DNA of 64,000 nucleotides from positions 6,193,363 to 6,257,362 of the forward strand of contig NC_064542.1 in NCBI RefSeq assembly GCF_023856365.1, read 5' to 3'. The DNA is from Brienomyrus brachyistius. Its lineage: Eukaryota > Chordata > Actinopteri > Osteoglossiformes > Mormyridae. The position numbers and the translations under genes were made by a program. The notes beneath the pieces are model-generated. The model was not told the origin of the DNA, did no database searches, and saw only the letters and a list, made by a program, of their open reading frames with translations. Below, in pieces: positions 38,256 to 50,449 of this stretch; the stretch's first letter is position 1, and every line of letters begins with the position of its first letter.

Positions 38256-41200
38256 TCTCTCTCTGACGTATTCTGTTATTAAACATACAGTATTTAACTG
38301 GCCAGTACTATCCATCAATCTTCTAACCATTCAAGCTGGTCAGGCTTAGTCCCAGGCAGAATAGGACACAAGACTGGGTACGCTGCACCCTGGTGGGCTG
38401 TACGTGCATCACAGGGCGCACTGTTAAGATGAGGATCAGTGAAAGGCATTATATCAGCAAGGGGCTTTATTGAGAGCTTAAAGACAAGAAACAAGAGGGA
38501 CACGCAAGGGGTCTCAGCACAGGCAGGTGAGCAAACAGGAACTTAATCAAAGCCAAACTAAACTGAAGTAAGGAAAGAATCATCTAACGAAACCAGGGAA
38601 CCACACAGGAACCACTGTACCGCAATACAGGAAGGAATATGATGAGTGACCGAGGAACAGAAAAAGGACAGACACTTACATACATATGAGACCAGGGCTA
38701 GACTGGACTAGAGTAACAACACACATGTGAGGGTAATCAACAACACTACAGATCCAAACACTAGGAGATACTGCAAACAGGTAAAACAGAACATAGTAAC
38801 TGAATTAGACACAAGCAGGGTGAACGCGAGCAAAGGTATAAACAAAGGCGAACTGAAATACATGAACACAAGGGCATCAGGAACTCAGGGTAAACAGAAT
38901 CTAAGGGCTCAAAAATGTCTAAAAAGGTGAGGCTGCCCTCTAGCTTCTAGCCAGAAAGGATGTAAAATTTGAATCCCAGCCCAGGAGGCATGAGGCAATA
39001 TCTGTATTAAAGTATCAGTTACATTCAGGTAATTGTCTGTTTGCTATTGTGTCTGTTTGGAAATGCAATTAGACTCGATAGACAATGATTGATTAGTTAC
39101 TCCAGTGGAGTTACTGGTTACCTTTTGCTTTCCTCATTTGGGATTTGCCCTCTTACTCCCAATACTCAGTCAAAAATTTAAATGGATCTTGTGCGATAGG
39201 GAATGCACAATGACAGAGACTCACAGCCAGGTATAAAATGAGACGTGATAGAATGACAGTACAGCTCTGAACACTCTTTATATGTATCACACCATGGATA
39301 TCCTGTATTTTCGTTCAGCGGTGACATATTTCATACTGCTCTCAGTGTTTTTAGTCCCTGATTGACGGAGCACTTTGTCCCCATCATGTCTGCCGCTCAC
39401 ACACTCACCTGCTTAGTCTTTTTCTGATTGTGGATTACGCTCAAAGTGTGTTCGTTTATTTCCACATTCTTGGCATGTTCATTTCAGAGAATGTTCAGGG
39501 AATTTTTAACAATAAACTCCCAATGCTGATTTAGAAACTCATAAATTTTGCATCTTGTAACAAAGCTTGTTTTCATTTTGCTTGCAGAATCACTAGAGCT
39601 TTTAAATGCTTCAGAGATGCACTTCTACACGTCTCTGGAGAGACTGTGATGTTGATGGAATCAATGTAGACACTAAAGCTATTAAGATAGTGTCTAATGA
39701 ATGCTGAAAGGTTGTTCTGCTGTTATTTGAAGAGATGAAAGTTGGGCCTGATTTTTAGTCACCTACATGCATCAAACAGGATGCAACAGTGTTCAGTGTG
39801 TGATGTGTGTCAGAGAGACTTTCACAGTATTCACTTGCATTTAAGAGTCATCCTGCTTTACCAACCTCTATATCCTTAATATACAGGGGGAGGAGCTTTC
39901 AGGGGGATCCTTGGGGGATTCCCCCGGGATACTGGGCCAATAAGACTGCCCCGTTGTTGATGATGTCATACCTGAATCAATACCAGATACAATTAGTAAA
40001 GGTCTGGCAGGCTACCTAGAATATTGGGAGGGTAAACTGAAGGTGACCATGTAGCACCCCACCCATCCTCACCTAAGAATTTTTGTAAGTTATGGTCAAC
40101 TACGTGTTGTGGACGGACCAATAAGGACTATCAAAACATAAGCATTGCCATAATTATGACATGTTTAATGTGTCAAATACATTATCTCTGTTGACAGCAC
40201 TTGCGAAGCTGTTTACTTTTCAATTCTATTTGTTATGCACATTGACAGAGTGTTATCTTTAGAGCCAGTTACGTAACCATGATCTCAAATTAGCAGCTGT
40301 TTTCTAAGTGTCATCGAGTTGTTCACAGTACCATCTAGTGGTGCTTCCGTGTACTGCAGTATATATTCTGACGCTTATCTCATTGAGAATTCCTTATTCA
40401 TTAAAGGAAAAACGGTATTCATTTAAACGTGTGAATGGAGATTTTTCTTTAAGTACATGCTTTGGGAGAGAATGTGATGCTTTTATTTGTTGCGGTTCTC
40501 TTAGTCTATCAAATTGCATTACAGGAGTCCCACAAAAGACTAACACTGTCTAAATGAGAAACAAGCACTTTAGTACATTAACATGTTGGTACTTCCAATG
40601 CCCCTGATCAGTGATGGTTCGTGTGTAGTATATCTGATCGGATAAATAAGACCGTCTTACCCTGACAGAACGCGCCACCGTAATTTCCAGTAAGGCTACA
40701 TTTGCTTCTTTTTATGCATCACTGTATACTGTCGATATGTTTACTCTTAAATTTCTGTTATAAACAAGAGCAACGTGAAATGCATGTCCCACGCATCATC
40801 TATAAAGCCAAGCTTCACCAGTCAGTGAAGATATGGGTTACTGTACTAACCCATATGTAACTACGAAATGACATACTGAACTAACCAATCAGTAAAGACT
40901 TATTTTGTTGTCCTGTTTCCTCTCATTAAAAGGCACCAACAGCAGTGATATTTTCTGTGCCTTAAACGATGTTTGCATGCAAAGCCTGACCAGGCAGCAG
41001 CCACTGCAGATGCTCGGCTCTGTGGTGCGTTAACAGTCATCATGGACTCAGGTGCCACTTCCCTCACCCTTTCACACAGCAGGATCTTCCACAGGCCAGG
41101 AATCAATAGGAGCAGCTCTCAGTTTTCAGGGACAGATGCCATTCCCTACCGGCTGAGCATATCAGCATATCAAAGATCTGACTTCCTCCCCCCCCCCTTC

Positions 41201-42573
41201 CCCCCGGCAACCTCACACAATAAGCCTGAGTCACAGTCGGCTGCCCCCTCCCTTCCCTGTGCTTTTTAAGGGGCTCCATGAATGAGTGCGATGTCTATAT
41301 TTAGGCTGATAGCGATGTACTGCAAATAGTGTGAAGGTGGGTGTAAATGTTCAGGGGAGACCCTGGATGCAGCCAAAGCTACAGGTAGCTTGTGTGAGAA
41401 GCTGCGCTTGATCCAAACCCACATCGTCCTCGTCACGCTGCTGCATTCGTATGTTCGCTTATCTCGCGTCACATTCGTATGCTGCCGCTCAGGTCCAACC
41501 AAATCAGGCTGCAGTTCCCAGCACCTTCTGTCCGCAAGAGGAGGCAGCCCAGTGCTGGGAGCCTGGCTCAGCGCGTCCCTGCAGGGTGTCCGGCGGGTGT
41601 TCACACACTGAGAGTTGGCTTTCCCTCCTACAGGGGATGTAAGTCACCCTGAATCCTGTGTCACATTGAGAAGCCCAAACCCTGGGCTTCTTCAACTAGT
41701 AATGCCAGTCAATAATTATTATTACTATTATTGTTGTTGACACCATCGGCAGTTTATTCTATTTTATACCCAGTTCAGATATCTTATTCTAGTATTTTAT
41801 TATTATGTTATTTATTTGTTGTTTAGTAGTCACACTGCGCACACTGAGACCTGAGAAACTGCGTTTCGTTCTTATCGTCAAGAGCTTTGAATAACAATGA
41901 ATCCGATTCTGGCCATCAGCAGCGCTGATGGACTAATATGGAGCTGCCACGTCCCCTCTTAGCATTTTTGAGGATATAACATTTAACATTTATATTTTTC
42001 TTTAGTACTTGCATTTCTAACCTCCAGACAGCTTGACATTTAAGAGAGAATTGAAAACTGTTCAGCTTTACGACAGACTTTCGCTCTTTTATTGTTCAGC
42101 TTAAACTAACGGCCCAGTTTTCTTTGATGCTCAGACAGCACAGCTAGACCCTCACATTAGTGCAATAATTTTTGTTCATGGTTATATAGGATTTTTAAGT
42201 ATTTTTCATGAAATTCTTCATAGTTCTTTAAAAACTCAATGATAACGCCTATGTTAGGCTCGCTAAGAGGCAAAATTTAAAATCTTTCATAACTGACTTC
42301 ATAAAAAGATTATAAGGCTGCCAGCATCTGCCTGTAAATTGTCTATCCGGCGTGTGAAAAGCAAAGGATCTGCTTCACACGATCAGTGACAGACATTTGA
42401 GGAATCGGTAGACTTGTGAAAAACCGTTAATGGGGGATAATCATCTACAAATCTGCATATAAACGCGATTGCTAACTACTTCCGTGGTCTGTGAAGCCTG
42501 CCCGTTAATGTGCTGGTTTAATAAAACTGAGGTTTAAAGATTTGCTACGGTGAGACGTCTAACAAATGAAAGT

Positions 42574-42608
42574 ATCACGTGCATAAATAAAGATCACGTG
42601 CATAAATA
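42574..42608 (+). promoter_or_regulatory. Paired E-box direct repeat
   Basis: ATCACGTGCATAAATA occurs at 42574-42589 and again, identically, at 42593-42608, 19 bases apart. Each copy holds the palindromic E-box CACGTG. The pair lies about 420 bases 3' (minus strand) of the Bα-like ppp2r2b exon, inside its presumed intron. Confidence 0.4.
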
Positions 42609-43024
42609 TTTTGTGCCGTAAACCTTAGAGCGAGAAAAAGAGGGAGACGAAGAGCGGCTCCGCGCGCTTATGCAATCCTGCTCCGGAGGAGGAGGGGGGC
42701 GCAAAAGTACGGTTTCTATAGTTACATGCCATCGAGACCTTAGCAAATTATACTTTAACGTCTTCCATAATAAAATTGAATGCACACGTAAAACACAGAA
42801 TTTACAACCGTAATAAAAAACACGTCGTTACACAAAACAATCTTCAAATTGTCACAATTCTCCAACATTCCGTTATTGGAATATATTCCTTTTGGCACTT
42901 TTTTTTTTATCACAGACAGTTTATTTAAAATGCAATTTGCCACGAACATTTATCACAGCGACGAGTTACAACTGACTCGTCATGACAATCGATTCATCTG
43001 GCGCTCGAGCAAATGATCACTTAC

Positions 43025-43215
43025 CTTCGGTGACATTCACCTCGACGACACCTTTCACCTGCGCGAAACACCACCGTGTGTCGTCCGGATCTCCGCCACG
43101 ACCTGCGGATGATCCAGGCGAAGAGGTGTAAATTACGCGGGATTTAAATTAACCAAGCATATAGGCAGCAGGAGCGCATCCCCAAATCGCACCCCGATGA
43201 CTTACCGGGTATCAT
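43025..43215 (-). CDS. ppp2r2b: ppp2r2b third alternative N-terminus (Bα/Bδ-like), two small exons
   Basis: On the minus strand, exon a (43215-43206) gives ATG ATA CCC G before a strong donor GTAAGT. Exon b (43102-43025) follows an AG at 43104-43103 and ends GAA G before GTAAGT. Joined they give 29 codons containing GRGGDPDDTRWCFAQVKG and ending VTE, in the same phase 1 as the other two ppp2r2b first exons. The WCF-x-QVKG motif is the known N-terminus of B55-alpha and B55-delta, so this exon would give B55-beta an alpha/delta-like start. Splicing is inferred: the frame of exon b read straight upstream meets a TAA with no ATG between, while exon a supplies an ATG in the right frame. The intron would be only 103 bp. 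Confidence is high for exon b and moderate for exon a. Confidence 0.8.
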
Positions 43216-45369
43216 TTTCCCCCTTATCCTCTGACCGGAAAACCAGATGCGCTTGGATCTAACTAAATTCAGCACCTCCGCTCTGATTAGAGAGGAGGGC
43301 GATATAATGGGATGCTATCTATCAGCCTAAACTATTTAAATGCTGTTTTCAAAATGGCGAAAAAACGCGATAAAGTCTGCCCACCCTCCATGGCTGATTC
43401 ACCAAGCCTTGGGTTTGTTTCTGACAGACGGTAATGAAACAGAAACTACGCGTATGAACTTGGCTTCAGCTGTCGTGTTCCACATATTTCAGTCGGGAAT
43501 TTAGGAAAAATGAGAACCCAAAGAGCCCCAAAAATATATAAAACAAGCGAATGCTGAACGTTTTTGGTACAGAAATACAGATGACTGTAATGACCTCAAA
43601 CCTTTAAACTGGATGGTATCACGCTGAAACATAAGAACATCTTTTAAACATTTTCGTACATTCAGGGAAAAAAATGCATTCATTATAGTATGTTACATAC
43701 AAAGCCATTTTACAGGCGATTAATTTTAAGCGAAAGGTGACAGTGAAATCGCTCAGCCTCTTAATCCAGGGTCAAAGATAAATGCAAACACGACTGCACA
43801 GGCAAATAACGTTGTTTAAGTAAGAAACCAGCTTGGACAATGTGAACATGGACATTGTCACGTATGCAGTCACTATATGAATGCGACCTCAAAGCTCTCT
43901 TGCGCCACATTAAAAGGACGCGTCACACCACATTTCAGTTTTATTATAGCCAAAGAAAACGTCGTTGCGGCGTGTTTCCGCTCTTTGCATCCCATGATTC
44001 CTCTTTTCTTACCTACTTGGACATGAGGCACCCCCCCCCCTCATGAAAGCGCTCCAGTGCACATTGCACGTTTCACCAACAGGTGGTTGGATCAGGGAAT
44101 GGCTGCTACTGTCCCAACGGTGCGACCTCAATCCCAAAGAGCAGATCTCTGCATATTAATTAGCCCATGCACTCCTACAAAATGCAGTGCTTCTTATAGT
44201 TATACTTGAGTGTTTAGCCAAAGTACACATTTAAACACTACTGTTCCACATAGGCCTGTGTATGTGTTTCAGACATACTGCTTTTAAAAATGTAAAAATG
44301 ATTAAGATGTGTCTGACACGCAGGCATTCAGTTGCACTTTGTGACAAAAACAAAAATGTTTGCAGAATTGCATTTTAAAGAGACGTGCATGTTAAATATC
44401 TTCCTCAAAGATAGTGTGATGAAGTGTGATGTAGGTTCAGACACGACAACAACCTTTATGATGTTTTTAATTCTTTGCGACATGTACATATTCTGTTAAT
44501 GTACTTAATGCAGAAAAACCGTATTACATTTCCGAGGTATTAAATTTAAATTTATATCAAACCCGTAAGTTCTCCATATGTATGTTATACGTAATACAGA
44601 CTAGATGCGTGCAGTATATTTTTGAATCCACTAGAGGGAATCACAATTTTGTTTTTGAATGAATTAGTTTTTCCCAGCGAATGTACTAAATGTACTACAG
44701 TTGCACGGACCTACGAATTATTCTCATAAACTGTCTCTTAACCAACATCCCAAATTATTGTCCGAAACCATTATCAGGCAACGGAATTTAACAAAAGAAT
44801 AACAATTTCTTAATAATACCTTTGTTACTACTATACTCTTGTAGTACTTTTGGCAGCATTCTGTTTAATTCAGCTTTATAATTTATTTATCGTTTTAACA
44901 AACAGTATCCAAAGAGGCCTGAGGACATACTTTCCAATAAAGATTAAAAGGCTGAAAGGCATTTCGGACAAATTAGCAAATTTCCTGAACTTTCTTCTGC
45001 CGGGATTCTGCCCGTATAGTTTCATTGACGGATGGAACTCATCAAAAATGCAGTATGACTGTTTAAAATATATGTTTTAAATAATCACAGTAACACACTC
45101 TGAAATATTTAAAATCCAAAATCTAAACATCTTATTTATCTTAACCAATAAATACTCATATATTTTCTTACAAAGGCCCATTGCAGGGATAAATGTCTTA
45201 CTGCACTCACCACTATCCCAACTTGAATGAATTGACCGTTACAGACTGTGCTGCTGCTCGGGTGCCTCACCACCTTCTGCATTTTCAGAGCATCTGGGCT
45301 TAAGAACTGAATTCCACAGGTTGAGCCACGTCCACAAGCCTTGGAATCCAGTTCTCAAGGCCAACGGCT

Positions 45370-45868
45370 CATACTGCAGGCTGTCTTTTTACCAGCGGTT
45401 CCCACTGCATGCAGGTTGTGTTTTTTTTTTACCAGCGGCTCACACTGCAGACTGTATGTTTGCCAGCGGCTCACACTGCAGGCTGTATTTTTGCCAACGC
45501 TTCACACTGCAGGCTGTATTTTTACCAGCGCTTCACACTGCAGGCTGTATTTTTGCCAGCACTTCACACTGCAGGCTGTATTTTTGTCAGCGCTTCACAC
45601 TGCAGGCTGTATTTTTGCCAGCGGCTCACACTGCAGACTGTATTTTTGCCAGCGGCTCACACTGCAGGCTGTATTTTTGCCAGTGCTTCACATTGCAGGC
45701 TGTATTTTTGTCAGCGCTTCACACTGCAGGCTGTATTTTTGTCAGCGCTTCACACTGCAGGCTGTAATTTTTCCAGCGGCTCACACTGCAGGCTGTATTT
45801 TTGCCAGTGGCTCACACTGCAGGCTGTATTTTTGCCAGCACTTCACACTGCAGGCTGTATTTTTACCA
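45370..45868 (+). repeat. Minisatellite, 31-bp unit, about 16 copies
   Basis: CACACTGCAGGCTGTATTTT followed by TGCCAGCG-CTT recurs with a 31-base period (14 regular copies from 45445 to 45848, plus degenerate copies on the left). Because 31 is not a multiple of three and the unit has no stop, all three plus frames stay open, giving overlapping false frames of 148, 195 and 212 codons. Confidence 0.96.
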
Positions 45869-48280
45869 CCCTATCGCTGTTCTCAGAAGACGTATCTGAA
45901 GTTTGCTCCTTTCCTGCAGACATTTTAAAAATAAACTCTGTGTTATTCTGGGACAATTTATATGTGTCAGAGATAGATATATCCCAGCAGCACTGTACCA
46001 ATGAAAACAGCAAATTGAAAATGATGGAAAACAAGCTACAGCCATAATATATAATGGTGACTTTTTTGTTTACATATTTGCATCTCATGTCTTCAGTTAT
46101 GTTATCAGTACATGGCAAATTTCTCCTGTTCTCAAATTTAACTAAACACATCAGGCTTGTGATCTAGTATCATGTCATGAACACACATAAACACACAGAT
46201 GCAGGCTGAGGCAAAATACAGGCTACATTATACTTTATTCCCTAAGCGAGTACAGTGAATGGAAGTACCTTTCATTTGGCTGCCTGCTGCTCCTGGTGTG
46301 GAGGGTGGGTATGATATTAAAGATATTGTTATGTCCCAAACTATGCAGAACATCTGTTCCTTTTGATACATCAAAGAGCAGCTGTTTTGGGGCCTGGAAG
46401 GCAAAAGAAGGTCTGTCCACACAGCCAACATTTCCTGTTTTAGTTAATGATTGAAGTTCAAGTCAGTGGGACAAAGGGATTTTCATGCATACGGTAATTT
46501 AAGCGGAAGCCGTCAATGGGCCACGGAACAGAAACGGTCGTGGCAGAAACAGCAGTAGCAGTTTTACAGATATAAATATATGTATTGAAATATATATAGT
46601 ACAAATAGGTGACACTGGCAGACACTATTGTCTGTACAATAAACACTATAGTCTGTATAATAAACAATGATTTAAAGACAAAAGACACAGAGCTATAGTA
46701 TTCCATATAACCCCACCATACACTTTTACACAGTTAGAGAAAAACAGGTTATCATTTATCAAAAAAAAATAGGAAAATACCATGCTCATTAAATGGACTG
46801 TTTTAATATGACTCTGCATTAAGGTATAATTATACCTTATACATTGTATGGTGACTATATATAATTGCATGTTGAAACAATGTCATCATATCTCCAGCAC
46901 CAATTGTAATAGAAATGTACTGTACTCTTATTTATTTTCGAGAAACAAGTTATACCCACAAAATACAAAGAACAGAAAGGTAAATTTAAAATAGTCCAAG
47001 GTCCTAGATAATTTGACAATATCAACTTCATCCTGGAAATACATTCTGTACACTTTCATCGGTATACCGATACACTAATTTTTCAATACGCCTATACTGT
47101 ACTGTGAAGACGTCCCGGCATATATATTTGTCGGCATATTTTATAGCTGTTTATATTTCAAATATGACTCATCTAATCTTCAGTCTTATAACTATTTAAT
47201 TTATCAGCGTGATCTTCCCTCTACAGCAACAACATCAAAAATCGCTCACCGATTTTGAAGCAGGAGCCTTTGCAGTTGATGAATGTGGCAGCAGCGCTGC
47301 TTACAAACGCCGGTGGTGCCAATGCACCCTAGCTGGGCGCCGCATCGCTTCATGTTTTCTGTTCATTGGCGTATCCGTGTTGATACATTACCTCTAATTT
47401 GCATAGGCGTGTATTCCATGTATTAAACCACACACATATTTAGCAGTGGAAAGTCCCTCATCCATCCCTTATGCTTAATAAAAGTTGTTTGGTTGTACGC
47501 TAGTTTAATGAACCCATAAGAAAAATAATGTGCTGCTGACGTTTATATAAGTAGAATAACAGGGAGGGCCTAACACGTGTTATTTTATGTATAGCCTGCT
47601 TATTTAGTGCAAATATTCTTGAGTCTGAGAAGCTCTGCTTCAGCCGCAAGAGGAAATGATGGTCAAGTATTTCTGCGCAGTATTTCCGCCCCGTAAATTC
47701 CGTGGGTCGATCCGGGGAAGTCCTGAACCCACGGCAGATAAGCTCTGTAGCACGGCGTCTCATACCACACTCAGCCAGCATGTACCGTTTGTCCCACGTA
47801 CGCCATAAACCTATTTCATATTTTGCATACGAAAAAAGAAATTTTGCGCTTACGTTTAATGCTTTCCTCCCATGATATAGCCAGGTAAATGTCACATCCG
47901 TTTTTGTCCACCTTCATAAACAGTAGCCCCCAAAAATTACGTAGTAGGGACTTAAAAGACGCTAAAAATATTCGTCTGTCTCAAGTGATAGGTATTAAAA
48001 ACAAACAAATAAACAAACAAACATTTATTTGTTTGCTTGTTTATTGGCTTGTTAATTGTTAAGTAATTTACGGGTTTAGTCTCTGTATTGTGAGGTCCCC
48101 TTGGCGTGTGTCTGTATTTACATGTGTCTGCAAGAACATTACTTGTTAACTGACTGGTATAATTATAGGTCTAGGTGCCCTTACAAACACAAAATGTGTC
48201 TACTTTGTCAACGAGACATAGACGAGACTTACTTCGCAACATTTACTGACTCTGCAAAGTAACCACGGTCTCATGTTCTA

Positions 48281-48282
<2 letters not shown>

Positions 48283-48312
<30 letters not shown>

Positions 48313-48334
48313 CAATGTGTGAGTGTGTGTGTGG
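48283..48334 (+). repeat. (GT)n microsatellite
   Basis: About 15 GT units followed by interrupted TGTG runs, next to the dispersed repeat at 48360. Confidence 0.95.
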
Positions 48335-48359
48335 TTTATGTTTATATTACATTATATTA

Positions 48360-48600
48360 TATTAAACAACGTGATGAAAACCTGTTTTTGGACATTGTGG
48401 GGACCATTGTTCAGGTCCCCACAAAGACCTGTGAATGTAGTAAAAAAGCTAAAAATGTCAAAAGTCTCATATTTTGTTTGGTTACTTAAGGTTAAGCTTA
48501 GGGCAGGGTGGGGGTTAAGGTCATTATATTGGGATTATAGTTTTCCCCATAGAAATTAATCGAGGGTCCCCACGGAGATATAATTACAAACCTGTGTATG
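48360..48600 (-). repeat. CA-rich dispersed repeat, inverted copy
   Basis: GGACATTGTGGGGACC, CAGGTCCCCACAAAGACC, AAAAATGTCAAAAGTC and GGGTCCCCACGG correspond in reverse orientation to the blocks at 29 kb. The copy is flanked by GT repeats at 48283-48334 and near 48598. Confidence 0.6.
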
Positions 48601-48783
48601 TGTGTGTAATCTGTGCTGTGATTTACTGTGTGGGATGTGCTTAGCATATTCACTCGGGCTTGTTTACCTCAAGGCATTGCTGTCTTTCTGCACATATGCC
48701 TGGAGCAGAACCCCACAAACAAGAGAGTGATCATGGCCATTGTATTACACGGAATAGTGCCCTCCTCCCTGCCCGGAACATCC

Positions 48784-48834
48784 AGCTACAAGGCCTGCAT
48801 CTGACTACAAGGCCTGTATCCGACTACAAGGCCT
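48784..48834 (+). repeat. Short tandem repeat, three diverged copies
   Basis: CTACAAGGCCTGCATCTGA occurs three times with small changes (CTGCATCTGA, CTGTATCCGA, CTGCCCTACTGA). Confidence 0.8.
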
Positions 48835-48924
48835 GCCCTACTGAGGTGAACTGTAGCAGATCCTCTGTTTGCCTGGAACTTCACAAATTCAGCACACAGC
48901 TCAGTGTGAACCTTTTTGACATCA

Positions 48925-48926
<2 letters not shown>

Positions 48927-48962
<36 letters not shown>
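48927..48962 (+). repeat. (GT)n microsatellite
   Basis: About 17 uninterrupted GT units. Confidence 0.97.
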
Positions 48963-48964
<2 letters not shown>

Positions 48965-49339
48965 ACCCTGTGGTGAATGACGGCACCCCTGGGGTTCCCC
49001 TTGCCTTTTAACTTGTGCTACCTGGGAACTGTTTCAGGTCCACACCCATTACATGGAACTGGAGGGGTCACTGAGAGATGGATGCAAGTGCATACACAGA
49101 ATATATCCGCTTTAATATAGTTCAAATGGAGCAGGCCAAGACAGCACACTGCAGCGTACATAATTTACATTAATATGTTGTTTTTAAGTCCCACCAAAGC
49201 CTAGGACCCCCTCCGATCTTGCAAAATGGGGAAGGGGGCGGGGGGAGTCCTGGAACGAGATAACTGAAGGCACATTTTAGCCAAAAGATGTCCCCAGTTT
49301 TTGATTAGTGAACAGAAATCCACAGCTGGGGGGTTCAGC

Positions 49340-49486
49340 AAAGCAATTCATATATTTCTCAGTTAGCTGGGTTTACTTAAGCTAGAAGTCAAGATTGTCC
49401 AATAAGAGTTTAAGTAAGGAGCATTCCTACTGGACAATTATAACTTTTAGCTTAAGTTAACCCAACTAACTGAGAAATCCCGCTTT
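49340..49486. mobile_element. Fold-back element with about 50-bp inverted repeats
   Basis: The left arm (ATTTCTCAGTTAGCTGGGTT then ACTTAAGCTAGAAGT) is matched by the reverse complement of the right arm (ATTTCTCAGTTAGTTGGGTT then AACTTAAGCTAAAAGT). Only a short loop of about 25 bases lies between. AAAGC/GCTTT may extend the arms. It is non-coding and typical of a fish fold-back MITE. A C20 run follows at 49495. Confidence 0.7.
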
Positions 49487-49494
49487 ATGGAGCA

Positions 49495-49514
49495 CCCCCC
49501 CCCCCCCCCCCCCC
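49495..49514 (+). repeat. Poly-C tract (20 bases)
   Basis: Uninterrupted C run just after the fold-back element that ends at 49486. Confidence 0.95.
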
Positions 49515-50449
49515 AGAATTGTGACGTGCGGTAGCTTGTTCATAGACGATCCTGTTGACAACGTGAAGTTTCCTGCCTTTGATTGTCTTGCGGTAAATTG
49601 AAAATTATGTTGTAGGTAGTTTAAAAAATTTCAACAATATACTTTGCATTGCTGTACAATGATTTATTTTGCACCGAAAAAAAATGTTCTCTAGAGTAAA
49701 AAGCGTCTACCTTGAAAACTGGAATGAACACGGAATTTATTTATGAATAATTTTGTGTTTTAATAGTACAAAATTGATTTGTACAAATTGCTCAGAAATC
49801 TGTTCCAAAAAACGATTAGATGTTTAATTCCTAATCAGGCCTATTAGGTATAAGGTCTGAGTACTTCACCTTTCAATATATTCGTCATGATGAAAATTCA
49901 CTTCCTCGAAGTTTCGAAATGGATTAATCAGTTTTTTATTACATCTTAAAATGAAAACCAGCTCATGGCAGCTGAGTCATAAAACAAGCAGTCATATAGG
50001 AATAGTTCATATGTGGCAATTAAAATATTTACCGGGTATACCGTCAAAAGTTAAATATTGTCCTTAAACTCGTATAGTTAATCATAAAATGAGCAATTAA
50101 CTGTAATAGAAAAATGTAGACAAGCATGCCATAATAAATTTTAATAAAAATGAATGAAAAGTTACAATTTGAAAAAGAGTCAGAGTCATAACCGATAGAA
50201 GCGTATGTATTGAAAAGACTAAAAACTTGAATAAACACTCAGTTCCTTTTGAATTTCTTATAAGTTCTTTTTGAAATTATCGTATTGCAATGTTCCTGTT
50301 TCGGTTTTGAAAGATATAACACAGAATATCAAACGGTAGTAATGCATCATGTCGACTATTAAATTTTAAGTTTTGAAACTTGCTTATATCGATACAATGG
50401 GCTCTCACAGTTACTCGTAAAGTTTAGTTTAGCGTTATTCCATTTCCTG

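Larger units (their letters stand above)
35606..43024. other. Interval between Bβ2 and Bα-like exons of ppp2r2b
   Basis: The side next to the Bβ2 exon (35606-36120) is the presumed Bβ2 promoter and 5'UTR. Beyond it lie AT-rich low-complexity DNA (36240-36310), a tRNA-derived-type SINE (about 37615-37765), a 26-bp minisatellite (37971-38255), a second low-complexity stretch (41710-41740), and paired E-boxes at 42574-42608. No exon was recognised. Confidence 0.5.
43216..50449. other. Intergenic region between ppp2r2b and il17b
   Basis: This lies upstream of the Bα-like first exon of ppp2r2b and downstream of il17b, both on the minus strand. Contents seen: a 31-bp minisatellite (45370-45868), an A/T hairpin at 47996-48045, two GT microsatellites, a copy of the CA-rich dispersed repeat (48360-48600) and a fold-back element ending in a C20 tract (49340-49514). 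No coding sequence was recognised. Confidence 0.5.

Noticed and set aside
37763..38349. Plus-strand frames of 167 and 134 codons with repeated cysteine motifs
   Set aside because: They cover the 26-bp minisatellite; the repeated ACSLRAVSVR comes from the repeat unit.
45341..46047. Overlapping plus-strand open frames of 148, 195 and 212 codons
   Set aside because: They translate the 31-bp minisatellite in all three frames and have no similarity to a known protein.
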